Shown here piece by piece: positions 21,301-33,298 of a stretch of 64,000 nucleotides of DNA. The stretch comes from Trichoderma breve. Taxonomy: Eukaryota; Ascomycota; Sordariomycetes; Hypocreales; Hypocreaceae. Made by a program: the position numbers and the translations under genes. The stretch is taken from the NCBI RefSeq assembly GCF_028502605.1, contig NC_079234.1, forward strand, positions 4,154,001-4,218,000. Reading direction: 5' to 3'. Positions within the stretch are counted from its first letter, which is position 1; every line of letters starts with the position of its first letter. The notes under the pieces are model-generated. The model was not told where the DNA came from and did not search any database. It saw only the letters and a list, made by a program, of their open reading frames with translations.

Positions 21301-21780
21301 CGGGCTGGGAGTCCCAGAAACCGGCGATAGTCGCAAACGACTGTCGCCTGGAAAACAAGGGCCAGCCACTGATGACGTCGCCATTCTCTTCAGTGTCAAG
21401 CTCGAAGAAAGGTCCGACACTGGCAACGTTGATGCCAAGATAGCCGTTGGCAATGGAGCCTCGAGACTCAAACGCACCCTGCTTCAATTCCGTGGTGCTG
21501 AGGAGCCAGTTGTCCTCATCCCACGTTACGCCAGCAAAGTCGGTCTTGTAGACGTTCTTGCTAAACTTCACTCCTGTGCTCGAATCGCCGTTTCTGCCCA
21601 GGCATTCTGAGACGCGATCATTTGATGTCGCGCCATAGGCAGGGTGGACAAGCTGAAGCAGTGGCAACAGCGCCGTCCCTGAAAGAATCTGAGAGGGAAG
21701 ACAATTAGCATTATTCTGTTTGGCTGAGAGTGCAAATGATAACGTGTAAGGGCAGCAGGAGTACACACCGTTGACCGCAT
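18346..21780 (-). CDS. Acid trehalase, GH65
   Basis: Hydrolyses trehalose to two glucose molecules in the vacuole or outside the cell, and lets fungi grow on external trehalose. Exons 21780-21769, 21688-19952, 19898-19611 and 19548-18346 give 1079 residues, the normal size. The first exon codes only MRST, and splicing builds a clear signal peptide (MRSTILSGTALLPLLQLV..AYG). Family blocks seen are WLLSTTELKQGAFESRGSIANGYLG, YAGQVFWDADLWMQPGLL, and WDYEYHLNGDIGLAL, which holds the expected catalytic acid Glu, then TNMTDPDEYANHVDAGGY across intron 2. There are many N-glycosylation sequons. The last about 45 residues are rich in His, Gly, Lys and Arg, ending FARRRQ. It sits alone, divergent from the Cdc123-like gene over 2.9 kb. 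Confidence 0.95.
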
Positions 21781-24650
21781 TTTGCAGCCCGTCAACTGAC
21801 TTCACGAGCAAACACAATGCCAGTGACACAACTTGAGGTGATACACGTCGCGTCTAAGATGTCCACTACAGAGTGTCGCAATTGCATGCAGACACGAGCT
21901 GAGGTTTCATCGAAGCACTGGATATGCGGCATTCTGCCCGGTATTTAAGCCTAACTCGCTCCCAGTTCCAACGTCGGTAATTCTCCGCGCAGATCACCGC
22001 TTCTGGCTGGTTGTTGGCAACGGGGTGTGGAGAGGGGGAAGACATGATCTGGGCAAGGCTGGGGTTGTAATACGGAGAAACCTGATCAACCATCGGCCCT
22101 GGTCAGGATCATCATCCCCAATTCGACTTTTCCATCATCGTCTTCTGTTAGCCCGACTTGGCTGCTGGACCCAACCATGTCGTCACTCCGTTTAGCCGTC
22201 TTCTAAACCTGATCTCCTGCATTCTGAGCATCATTTGTCCTGAATCGACGAACAAAGCCCTGACGCTAATTACGTACCGTCTCCACGGCCTCAATCAATT
22301 TTCACCAGTTGACACAGGATTGACAGGCCGCTGGGAATTACCCCACAAGCATCCCCAGACACGGCAACGAGCCGGGAAAAGGGCCGATAATGCCGTAGCA
22401 CTACCGCTGCTACGCCACAAGGCACCAGGAGAATCAGGCAATGGAGGAGAGCGAACTTGTAATAAGAAGGAGTAGCTAATGCATGCAGAGGCCTAGTTTC
22501 GGTGAACAGTGACATGCTATTGTAGCCGGCCGTTGTGAAAGTCTGGTCATAAGTCAAGACACCACGGCTCGCTATCCGTGTTCTCGTCGGTGAGGCCGCG
22601 GCAAAAGTTCCGTACTTGAGGCACGCGCTGACTGGATCTTAGCCCACAGCCATACCGAGATTGCCGGGTTTGGGACACTAGAAACGCAGTGTACTCGTGG
22701 AAGCATTTGCAACCCCTTGTGCAGGCGAAATGCGAGTGTGTGTACATGGTGTTTGTATCCTATTAATGTGATTGGCAGTAATGCTTCGAGATCATTCGAT
22801 GCGGAGAGTGAGCGAACTCTTCTGTTGGTAAATGGCGGGGCCAGAAGCATCCCTAAAGTTGTCAATGCACGCTTACTCCATTGCAAAATGCCTGATTGCC
22901 AGACATGAAGTGGAGAGAGCCCCAGAAAAATCGCGGCAGATGGTGACCGAAGTCTAGAATCTCAACGTCGATGCAGGTAAATTTTCCTCTTCTCCAGTTT
23001 CGCGCATCAGCCCCTATCCATGCCGGCCCGACTACATCGTCACTTGGCTGTTATAGTCAATGGGGACGCCATTCGAGGCTTACTTCGTTCTATACGAATA
23101 CATACTTCGGTCGGCTGTTCCGAGTTGATGGATCATTCAGCTCAACCTCTTGGCTATGCGGTTATTTTACTAAGTTGATGGATTTGGTTAGCATCTCTGC
23201 TTTGCTTACCAACATTGTAAGCTGTAGAGTAATGGAATCGCGTTCAGTAGATAAAAGAGTTGAGGAGTGAGCATTTAAATGAGCATGGAAACTAGATGCC
23301 GCGAGTCATTCGAAAGCCGATCCCGCTCTTGGAGCTGATGGCAAGTCTTGGCTCTTTTTATTGAATAATCATTATCTATCTCATTATTAACGTCCATTAA
23401 GAAAGCCACTTACATGCACAGAGTGATGACAGTATGATATAGGCGTACACTCCCATTGTCGTAACATTAATAAAAGCGAGCAATCTGCGGGTAGTGTAGA
23501 TGTGTACATTCTGATATATTACTCTCGCTTGTATCTCTTGAATTTGGCCGTCTCAATACTGAAATAAACGGATTCACGAGGCCTCATATCCATATAGACT
23601 TATAATGTCGTGTGATGTGGGAAATGTACATCGCCCGCGTTTCCTCTATCTCTGGCAAAGATATCGTCCATATGATCTTGTTAGTCTTATGTAATTCCAG
23701 ATATTACGCACTGCTGCTAGCATCATGATAAAAAGCATTGGAAAGCTTGAGCAACAACCATATTGTTAGTTGTTCAAAGTAAAGTAACATAATATCTTGC
23801 CTACACAGATATTGTGAATGCCACGCTATCAATGAGTTCTGATGCACCCTGGGTAAATCATTAATCTTTGATGATAGAGTTGGGTGCGCATCGAAGAGAT
23901 GGGTCCTTTTTCTTTGCACTCATTCGTGAGAATTGCATGTGCACGTATGACGGTTTGGTGACCGGATGTTGCACGTAAGGAAGATTTTGATGAGCAACTG
24001 TAATGAAACATTTCTGATAATCTTAGGTCATGTAAGCTTGTGCGACCGAATAAAAAAAAAGAGGATAAGAATTCCAATACGACACTCTAGGTAGCGCCAG
24101 GCAGAGGGAGAACGTGACGCGCCTCCGTTCTCTCCTGTTCATCCATTTTAAGAGTTCTTATCGTCGCATGAAAAGCCTTGTAGTTGGAATCTCACATCGC
24201 TAAGCCTCGCCCTGCTGACACGTTAAACTGCCTTGAATCACCGTGGGCTTGGCAGTTGTCATATTTTGCCCTAAGATGAGTCATATATCATGCTACTAGA
24301 GATTCAGACCACCACAGCCAAATCTGGTAATAATTGAAACTCTATTCGAAATTGCCTTTTGAGCGCGCAAATCATGTCCAGCAGAATAAAACTATCCGAG
24401 AGTGACACATGCGCTACTGAAGTTAATATCAACACACCTTGTCGCCTGAGTCACTCGGCATCTCCTGCTTAATACCAGGTTTGGACCTACCTGAGCAGTT
24501 GAGCAGGGAAGCTGTTATCACGCGCTTAATGTTTATAAAACTTGTGCTGCTCAACCGCATGTTCAACAATGCCATAGCCAACAACGCCATCATTCTTCTT
24601 TAAATCGATATATTCAGCCAGCCAGTCAGGCATCGACGCAGAAAAACAAA
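21781..24650. promoter_or_regulatory. 2.9 kb divergent intergenic region
   Basis: No gene supported; the open frames lack ATG starts or domains. Near the trehalase start there is a TATA-like TTAAATA on the minus strand (about 21941-21947) and an AGGGG stress-response-like motif around 22034. Before the Cdc123-like gene there is a strong TATA box (next entry). Confidence 0.5.
24534..24540 (+). promoter_or_regulatory. TATA box of the Cdc123-like gene
   Basis: TATAAAA 117 bp before the ATG at 24651. Confidence 0.6.
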
Positions 24651-25589
24651 ATGGAGCTCAAAGTAGTCGATTATCAGCAAGTCTTGCAGGATCTGGACAA
24701 GGGTGTCCCGGTCAATTTTAACACCAACTTCCATACCGCTGCAGATGCACCAGATCTTCCAATACCGTCTAATAAACCATACAGCTATGAAATCTGGCTG
24801 CCATTGGTATTGAAGTCTCGGGGAATATCGATTTCCGACCTTCAAGTTGTCTCGCTCTCTCGTGCGCGAATGAAGATCCTGGTCGAGGCTGCTGCGGCAT
24901 CCATCCATACGCGTGTGCTCAATCGATCCTACGCTGAAGACCTCGAAGATGATGTCTATCCTGCCTTTCAGGGCCTTAAATTTCCACCTGAGGGGCTCTG
25001 GATGCGCTTTGGAGCCTGCTCTCCCAAGGATGGTGCCCAGCTAAACCCGGGGCAGCAGTCGATTCATTCCGTTGAGGACATTATACTTCGCATCACCACG
25101 TCGCTGAGGACTTGGAGCGCTCTTACGAATATCCTTAACAGTGATGATGAAGTGGGCCTCGTCTACTTTCTCCCATTCAATGACGGAATGAAGTCTGCAA
25201 GAGAATATCGCGTCTTTTGCGTTCCCAACTCGCTGGATATCTCCGCCGTCAGCCAATACGAATGGCATAAGCCATGGATCTTTGCGAATGAAGACAAAGA
25301 TGTGATGACAAGGGCGGCTCAAAGGATTTTTAGAGGTATCCAAAAGGTCCATGCGGAAATTATTGCATTCATGAAAGCTCATGACGATAAGTCGCTGGAG
25401 AATTTTATCCGGAGTCAGGGTTTTACCTTCGATGTTCTCTACGACGAGGTTCCGGGACAGTGTATGCTGATTGAGCTCAACACTTTTGGTGTGAGGAGCG
25501 CATGTGGTTCTTGTCTCTTTCAGTGGTTAAAGGATCGTACTCAGTTATACGGAGAGACAGGCGAGGTGGAGTTTCGCGTGGCAGCGTGA
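24651..25589 (+). CDS. Cdc123/D123-family protein
   Basis: A single exon of 312 residues. Cdc123 proteins have an ATP-grasp fold and, in yeast, help assemble translation factor eIF2. Motifs seen are PPEGLWMRFGACSPKDG, the SLRTW element, EYRVFCVP, ISAVSQYEWHKPWIF, and the C-terminal IELNTFGVRSACGSCLFQWLKD, where Glu and Asn would bind metal-ATP. This last segment has GVRSACGS where housekeeping Cdc123 usually has P-x-TDSLLF, so this is probably a divergent fungal paralogue rather than the essential copy. Its role is unknown. Confidence 0.82.
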   Translation: MELKVVDYQQVLQDLDKGVPVNFNTNFHTAADAPDLPIPSNKPYSYEIWLPLVLKSRGISISDLQVVSLSRARMKILVEAAAASIHTRVLNRSYAEDLEDDVYPAFQGLKFPPEGLWMRFGACSPKDGAQLNPGQQSIHSVEDIILRITTSLRTWSALTNILNSDDEVGLVYFLPFNDGMKSAREYRVFCVPNSLDISAVSQYEWHKPWIFANEDKDVMTRAAQRIFRGIQKVHAEIIAFMKAHDDKSLENFIRSQGFTFDVLYDEVPGQCMLIELNTFGVRSACGSCLFQWLKDRTQLYGETGEVEFRVAA

Positions 25590-26183
25590 GACTGACTCTG
25601 ATGGACGTTGGAATCTGATGGATCTGGGAGGGGAACATTCATCTCACATCACGATACCACCGGCCGTGGTGAGATTATCTTGGCTCGACTAGCCAGTTTA
25701 CTTTCGTCGATAGCAGGGCTACCCGACAGTGATATGGCGAGGCTCATTGCAACACGACATGGATTTCGCGTGTTAACTTATGTATGATACCCTGGGCTTC
25801 AACATTGAATCCTTGACTGCTTTTAGTTCAATAAAATATCGATATTCGGATTAGATACTTTTCTAATCTATATAACTGAGCCTAATATCTTTTCTTCCGT
25901 GGGACTTTAATGGACTTACAAAAGTTGAACGAACTGAAAAGTTTGGGCAGCGTAAAAAGGGTTAATAGCTCAGCCGTATACTAAGAGGATGAGCAGTATG
26001 GAATTGATGGGGTATTAACTAATCTGCAAGAGCAATGTATTTCAATCCAACTCAAATAATGTTCCATTCCAGCAATGCCAAAAGAGAAAATACCGATCCT
26101 GTTTCGACCTGTTTTCCTTCACGTTCAAGATGTTGGCCAGTGGCCAAATATTCCGCGAATATCCCAGACACATGACAATACTC
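25590..26183. other. Convergent spacer
   Basis: Lies between the Cdc123-like gene and the acidic ORF on the other strand. Nothing else is seen. Confidence 0.45.
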
Positions 26184-26708
26184 TCATGCTTCGTCAAACC
26201 CGAAATCCTCCGCTTCGTTGACTCCTGCTTGAGTTTCAGCATCCGCTTCTGCATCGTCTTCTTCTGTTATGTCATCTTCTTCATTCTCTTCTGAGAGCTC
26301 AGAATTTACTCTATCACTAACATCGCCGTCATATTCTTCAACCACTCCCAGAACTTCGAATCCGTCATCCACGCTGGACCTTCTTGATCTCGACTTATTG
26401 CATTCATCGACTATTACCTGGCGCATTACCAACTCTGCTTCGGTAGATTTTGCCTGTGCATTTGAACATCTGCCCCAGAAAAGTATACCAGTCTGGGTGT
26501 AGTCCTTGTCTGAGCCACAACAATTCCCATAGCTCATGGGGAACAAAGCGACAAGAATCTTTTCAGCTTCGGCATGTTTGCCCCGGTAAAATAAGACTCG
26601 AGCTAGCCATAAAATAGCTTGAAACGATGTACCAAAAGGTTGTTCTGGAGGAATTATGAATGCTGATTGAAGAATATTCTCTGCGTCATTGAATGAGCAT
26701 ATATGCAT
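26184..26708 (-). CDS. Hypothetical protein, TPR-like N-terminus with acidic tail
   Basis: A 174-residue frame from the ATG at 26708; the open frame extends a little upstream over the end of the DUF3176 gene. Residues about 5-50 look like a helical TPR pair (AENILQSAF, then AILWLARVLFYRGKHAEAEKILVALF), and the last 60 residues are strongly acidic (runs of E, D and A). The coding-like composition supports a real protein. The missing N-terminal part suggests either a small gene or the 3' remnant of a longer TPR protein. It begins 48 bp after the DUF3176 stop on the same strand. Confidence 0.4.
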   Translation of the reverse strand: MHICSFNDAENILQSAFIIPPEQPFGTSFQAILWLARVLFYRGKHAEAEKILVALFPMSYGNCCGSDKDYTQTGILFWGRCSNAQAKSTEAELVMRQVIVDECNKSRSRRSSVDDGFEVLGVVEEYDGDVSDRVNSELSEENEEDDITEEDDAEADAETQAGVNEAEDFGFDEA

Positions 26709-26755
26709 AATAATATTGAGAAGTTGTAAATTGACTTTTAAAAAACTTAATGCCG

Positions 26756-28851
26756 CTAGGTAACCTTTTTCTCCACAAACTGCCATCCCCTTCCTGCTGC
26801 CTCAAATTGGACATACAATTTGTCGGCTTCTGCCGCCATTTCGTCCATGAACCAAAGGTCTTTAAAAGATGCTTCAGGATCCCTAAAAGCAATTCCATGA
26901 AACATCAAAGGTAAAATGGATGTTTTGTAGTCCTGGCCGTTAACTTCAAGTGTCGCTCGGGTCATGATTATCGCCCCGATGAAAAACACGATGACTCCAA
27001 ATGATGCTGTTGCTAGATATGAGATCCATTGCCATTGGATCCGTATGCAAGTCGTGTTTCGGTACGATGTTCCGTTCCAGAAGCTATCTCCTATTCCACC
27101 TTCGCTTGAATCAATAGGATTACTTCTTGCAAAGGTTGTCATACCCTTGACCAATCCGTCAAACGCTCGCTGAACGTCGGCAAATTCCAGTACCCCTCGA
27201 TTCCATATGGCCTGCCATTGTATTTCTCCGTAGAGAAAATATCCAGCTGGTGAAACCAGCGTAGATACATCTGTGTTGATAAAGGCATCGTTATAAAGCA
27301 GTGCGCTCATCGCGCCTAACTGTTGCTCGTCGATCATATAAAGACATTCCGGGCGTACGATTGAATCGTTCACAACTATGTAGGAATTATTTTGTCTGTA
27401 GTAAGACACGTTGTAAGCCAGCCATTGAGTATCCGGGCCGATGTGAAACCCGGCATGATGTAAAGCGTTTCGTTCCGTCGTATTGGTGCATGATACGTCG
27501 ACAGAGCCCATGAACTTGTTGTCGTTCTCATCACCAGATGACCAGACCTCGGAGGTATCCAAAATTTCCTCTTTGAGAGTGCCTATCTCTACCTGTCCAG
27601 TGTAACTGATAACGCAAGGGTTTATTTCGCACACCGCAGCACCATAGGTCCGGCAACGCCATGGGGTAGTGGAGTTGTCTTTACATTGTGTGAGCTGAGA
27701 CGCCATGATTTGTACTGAAGCAACCGGAGAAACTGAAGGTATATTTTCGGCTACCAATTTGAGGACGCCTGAGTTGCCACCGACATACTGTGAACCTGTG
27801 TTGACTGAGAGAGTAATGTTTGCGGCCTTCCAATACCAAGTAGATTCGTTGGTTTTCACCACTTGGTCAGAAACGTCTTTACACTTCGAACAGAAGCCGG
27901 AAGAGTGGTATGGGTTTGGATAGGTGCAGTTTCCTGTTGGGCAATCGAATGCCACAGGTGGGATCAGACTTTCATTGAGCATTCCTATCATCATTGGGCC
28001 CATAGCACCGCCGTTGAGGGTATGCACGTTCGCAGGATCGGGATCCAAAAGATTGGCGTGATGCGCGGTCGCAATTGTGCTTCTGACAGAAGGGTCGACT
28101 ACGGTACAGTCCTCAAGTTGGACCAATGCTTGTCTAAACGTTTGGTTAGCGCAAGCTATACAAATGTGAAGAACTTTTTTCCTACCCGAAAGGATCGACT
28201 AGAGTAAGAATAATCGTGAGAATCGCCCCCAGGACTGGTACCAATCGCCTACAAAGCCATGAATCAGCGAACGTCACAAACTAGGCGATAAAATCTTTAT
28301 ACCTTCCATTTCGATGCGTCCACAAGAGGCCAAGGGATCCAACCACTCCTCGCGAGGCACTATCATATTGTTGTAAATCCCAAAGAGGGCGAGGTTTTCT
28401 ATACCAAACCCACTTCAGCTGACCAATGCCTATGAAAGTGTCAACACATCGCCGTTGTCATCAGTGTTTATGGAGCCGTACCATTAGACACTATCAGTGC
28501 CAAAGAAATCTTGATCAAGAGCGTACATATTGCCACAAAGGTATTGATGGTGATCATAAGAGGCCAAGACGACAGTACTTTTCCTTGATATGGACGCAGC
28601 CCCAAGATGAGCCCAAGGAACACGCCGATAGCAAATATGCAGGATAGTAGCTCAGGCCACCATCTGCTGAACGTGGACAAACTGTGTGCTTTGATCGATT
28701 TCTTCTCATTCGTCGCCCGCACCTTTTCCCGCTCTGATTCTGGTTCTGAGAGTCGTGATGCATGGATCTCCGCCTGCTTTTCGTGTTCTCGGATGAGCGA
28801 AGAGGAACTAGATGGCTGATGGGAAATCTGGTCGAAGTCGTGTGACGACAT
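26756..28851 (-). CDS. DUF3176-family membrane protein
   Basis: Exons 28851-28482, 28429-28303, 28248-28186 and 28133-26756 give 645 residues. Every junction restores family text: VSNGIGQLKWVWYRKPRPLWDLQQYD, then RLVPVLGAILT, then DPFGQALVQLEDC. The N-terminus is hydrophilic and Ser-rich. Membrane segments follow at WWPELLSCIFAIGVFLGLIL and LMITINTFVAICTLLIKISLALIV. After them comes a long Cys-containing and N-glycosylated loop (CPTGNCTYP, CSKC) and a last membrane helix (SYLATASFGVIVFFIGAIIM) before a cytosolic tail. This architecture is typical of the large fungal DUF3176 family, whose function is not established. Confidence 0.9.
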
Positions 28852-31593
28852 TTTGGGAAAGATTTGCCAAACAACACTTGATGATTTGGTGCGTTTCTCG
28901 TCCTAACATTACTGTATGCGCATTTAAAGCTTAAAACATTGTTAAACATAAATGAAGAGCAACCTTGGTTTCAAGTTCCGACATCTTTTGGTCACCTGAT
29001 GGTTGCGCCCTATCAGTATTCTTCTTACCTATTAATAGCATTCGGGCCAATTCTATGCAAGTTCCGATCAGCAACAATAGCGCCAGGTCGCTCGCTGACA
29101 TTAACTGACATCGAAATACTACAGTAACATCCTTACGCTCTATGTCTCAAAGGATAGTTTTAGATAAAGTGTTCTCGAAAACAGTCACATTGCAAACTAC
29201 ACTGGCTTGAGTCAATACGCGCAAGAGATTATGAACCTCCTGGTTCTGTTGGTTTCTGTTGAAATAAGACTTAGTTTCGAAAACCACTTGGGCTGGGTAA
29301 TTTAATTTGCCGCAACCACCGGTATTACAATAGGTTTAGCACTCCTGTAGGATTCAACATTTTACTCAAGTGCTCTCTGCGGGGGCAGGCGAAAATGCCG
29401 AAATGCCGAAATGGTTGCCTGTTACATCACCTGTGAATGGGAGAAGCAATAGGAAACTAATCAATAAAGGATAACTACTGATAACTAACAGAACGTAAGT
29501 ATAATCGAAGTTGCAAAAGAAGGCACGGTGGCTCTCATCGTTTGCTGGATTAGTCCAAAACTATTCAAGCCTGAGAGCTACAAAAGATTGCATGAAGCTT
29601 CTCAGGGTCTTTGTCTGTTCATCAACATTCAGTGAGAGTCTGTTGCTAGATAGGTAGGAAATGGTCCAGCCCCGCACCTACACACAGTGATTACTCTGTA
29701 TGGAGTACAGGATTTTTACGTGCTGACCATCCTACCTACAGATGGCGTGGCCGACATAGACCCCAGTTCGAAAATGCAACGGCAATTGCTGCATGGGTGG
29801 TTCTGTAATGCTGCATGCAGAGCCTCAACTGTTATGGAGCAGCTAAGACCACGAGTTCAATGCGCACTTTTGGATGGATATATACCACAAGATTGAGCAG
29901 ATGAACTAAACATTCGTGATGCAACTAGACTCGGATTTTTAAGCCCTACAACTGCTCAGATGTAAACGAAAGAAGAGCTCGAGCTTGTCGTGGCTTTTGC
30001 CGGGGAGAGTCTAAAAACAACATGCATGCGGGAACTCAATGTGTCTCTTACTTCTGATGCTTACCAACAGGGATAATGGGAGATAGGCTCCATATCGACA
30101 GACGATCACAAATCGTATATACTCCTGGACGTATGTCTGATTCCCATTTTATTTGAATTTAGGGTAGGCTGTCATGACGGAGAAGTGGAGCAAAGAAATG
30201 GCAATGAAGGTTCACTAGGGCAAATCCATTGCCAGGACGGGGTCAATGGAATAACTGGGAACATGATTAAGCATCTTTATCTGTTTGTAGTCGTATAGCA
30301 AGACAGAACGTTTTGTCAATTCCTTACGGTTAGTAGCCGTGCCATGATATTGTGAAGAAGGGAGCAACTGGCCTAGAGGCACCAGCAAGTAATCCCAGTT
30401 TCCCCAATGGGCCGAGCCGTTGTTATTAAGACCATGCTATAACTCCGCAAACACCTGACGACTCTGAAGACGGAGGATATAGTCCGCGGAAATGAATCCA
30501 AACTTGCTCCACCCAAAGCATGCGTACATCGAGTGGTTTACATTGTTCGATACGTGTACAAATATCCACAAACATGCAGGGCTGTGTACGCGAGGAGCTG
30601 CTACTAGCACCACTAGTCTTGATGTTCGCCACGATCTATTTCCAATGGTTGTGGCGTTCTAGGCTCCTTAGTGCCTTGCTGGCTCAACCTCTACCTATCA
30701 TGATCCAGTTACTCGAACCACGGTGTCATGGGCCTAGACTGTAAAGAATAGCGAAAATAATAACAGCAGTTGGGCATTAAAGGAAACGCCGGTTGAAAGT
30801 AAACAAAACCATAGATTTCTCAAAGTAGCTGCATATTTACATGGGCCGTAGACGGCTTTGACTGAAGGTTTAACGATGCAAGTTTCAGCTGACCATATTT
30901 GCCCGAGGTGTTACCCGTCAATCAAATTCGGTGATTGTTCTGGAATCAGTGATTCTGCATCTCGGTCTTCTTGATGCAAATTGTTTGTCCGGGGAGGTAA
31001 ATCGCCAAGGTCAGCCAAGAGTTATATTATCGACATTTATACCCGGCACTATAAAGTGCCGGTCCGGCTTTAAAAGAAAAGCTCCCGGGAGACTTGACCC
31101 TTCTAATGATGGGCGCAATTGTCAAAGAAAGAAGATTGCCCCTCTGGCGCTACCCGCATTTTACACCACACAGACGAAATTTCTCGTGGGGCAGGATCTA
31201 GAGTCAATAGCTTCACCTGAAGAAGACGCTAACAGCTCTTTCAGCTGCTCCAAAAACTCGGCTATTGGCGTAAGCACCGCAATAGTTTGGCGGTCGATTT
31301 CCCAATTCTGAGTGAGGCTGAGCTGGACCTGCATTAATCAGACAACCTAGATTCAGCAGCCAGGGGTGAACCATGGAGCGGCGGTTAGCATGATGAAGCT
31401 ATCTATGGGGTTAATGGGAAGAGTGAGAGAGAGGGAGGCAAAATCATAACAATGGCGATGGCTATGGATCTAATTAGACTCATGAAGTAAATAAATAAAT
31501 AGTTTTGCGTGTACACGTATACTATCTGATCCTTTCGGTCCTTGATCTCCTCTGGAATCTGGTTCAACGTAGTAGCTTTCCATATTCGTCAAG
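28852..31593. other. 2.7 kb divergent intergenic region
   Basis: No supported gene. Several frames under 130 codons were examined and none has a domain or splice support. A small run of GCCGAAAT-like copies occurs at about 29395-29412. Confidence 0.5.
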
Positions 31594-32913
31594 ATGGTCA
31601 AGATCAACTCCGTCGTTTCCCTCCTGGCCTTGAGCTCCAATGCTTTTGCATTCGGCCACCAGCCCAATCGTCATCCCATCCCCATTGTCGAGGAGTTTGT
31701 GACCTGTACCACTGAGCTGGGACGCCAGGTCAACCGCCATGTCCCGACGCACTGGAACTACAAGACGAGGACCGTGACTTGGACCGAGAAGTTCACGACA
31801 ACTCCTCACCCAACCGTGACGCCGACCAAGACCAAGATGAAGACTATTACTTCCTTCGTCAGGACGGTGACCACGGAGCCTGCCGAGACTGATATCGCCA
31901 CCATCACATCCACCGGTGAGAATAATAAACGATTCGTTGTCTAAGGGTCGAAAATACTGATTGACGGTAAAAAGGCACCGCTTTCTTCACTACGACAAAC
32001 ACCGTGACCGAGACCGATACTGAGACTGACACGACCACCGTCACCACCACTCCTACCACTACCATTCCTGCTCCTGCAGACTTCACCCCCATCTCCCAGG
32101 AGCCCGGCTTCGTCCCCAGGATCAAGGGCCGTTCCGCCAACAGCCTGTTCGATCGCAGCAACACTCTCCAGTGCAAGGGCGGCCGAGGTGGCCCATCATT
32201 CTACCCTCCCCTTCATCCTCAGTTCGTCTCTTGCACCAAGATCATCGAGCCCATCGTCATCAAGCGAGTCACCGTCACTGCCAAGGCTTGCACCAGGACT
32301 GCCCGTCCCGTCACCAAGACCGCCACGACTACCGTCTTGAAGACTTTCACTCATACCGAGTGGCCTTGTGAGGTTACCAGCACGGTTACCGCCACTGCAA
32401 CCACCACCATCACCTCATTGGTTGACTCGACCACCACAACTACCACCACTTCTACCTGTAAGCTGATTCTCATTAACACGTCTACATACCCCAACCAGCC
32501 ACAGACATGATCAGGCAAAACTAACATCTTCACCAGCTACCGAATCAACTGTTGCTCCCCAGCAGACTCTCCAAGCAGTGTGCGGCCCCGCCAACATCAT
32601 CAGCACCGCTAACGGCGGCGAGAGCATCAGCAGCGTCAGCACCTCCCAACCGGGTGACTTCGTCCCTGTCAGTGGTGCCACGACCCCATACAGCTGCTGC
32701 CTGGCCTGCTTCAACAGCGCCACACCCTGCCGAGGCTCTATTTCTTTCAACGGCGGCTCATGCTTCCTTGTCGTCGGAACGGACGGTATTTGCCACGCAA
32801 ACCAGTTCTCTGGCATCGATTCGTATGAAACTCAACAAGGAGTCACTGCAGCGAGCGTTAGCAATGGCCCCTGTGGTATGTTGGCTAATGGCGGTAGCGC
32901 CAACTTAGGTTGA
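31594..32913 (+). CDS. Thr-rich secreted or wall protein with Cys-rich C-terminal domain
   Basis: Exons 31594-31915, 31975-32457 and 32537-32913 give 393 residues. The signal peptide is MVKINSVVSLLALSSNAFA. Low-complexity Thr/Val/Pro stretches follow, with many TxTxT repeats likely to be O-glycosylated, and a spacer with paired Cys and basic residues. The C-terminal 110 residues form a Cys-rich domain (AVCGPANIIST..YSCCLACFNSATPCRGSISFNGGSCFLV..ICHANQF) found at the ends of many fungal surface proteins and resembling apple/PAN-type modules. No GPI-like hydrophobic tail is seen, so it is probably secreted or wall-associated. Function unknown. Confidence 0.85.
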
Positions 32914-33298
32914 TAGATGAATGACGCTGGTGGTTATAATGGAAGTATCAGTTGCTACGAGCACATTACTAGACGAGCAGGCGAAAGACAACCTAGATAG
33001 GGACGTCTTTCGTATTACATCTATTTCGATTATAGAGTACATATTTTAATGACCATATTAGATTTGTATAGCGGTGCATAGTCATGGAGTTTAATGCCTT
33101 TTATATGAGTTAATTAGTTTCACCATGAGAGAATACAGACTTGGCTCACTACGTGTGCGTGATAGTGATGTTCTATAATGAATGTTTTGTGTTAGGCAGA
33201 CTAGCTGAACGAAGTGAAAATATGCCATTCGATTGACATGATTAAAACTATATGTGTTGTGAAAAAGTTATGACCGATCACCAGTCCAATGTCTCGAA
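32914..33298. other. Convergent 3' spacer
   Basis: AT-rich untranslated flank between two convergent genes; nothing else seen. Confidence 0.5.

Noticed and set aside
22158..22475. 105-codon plus-strand frame upstream of the trehalase
   Set aside because: Starts at CTG, with no domain and no transcript-like signals.
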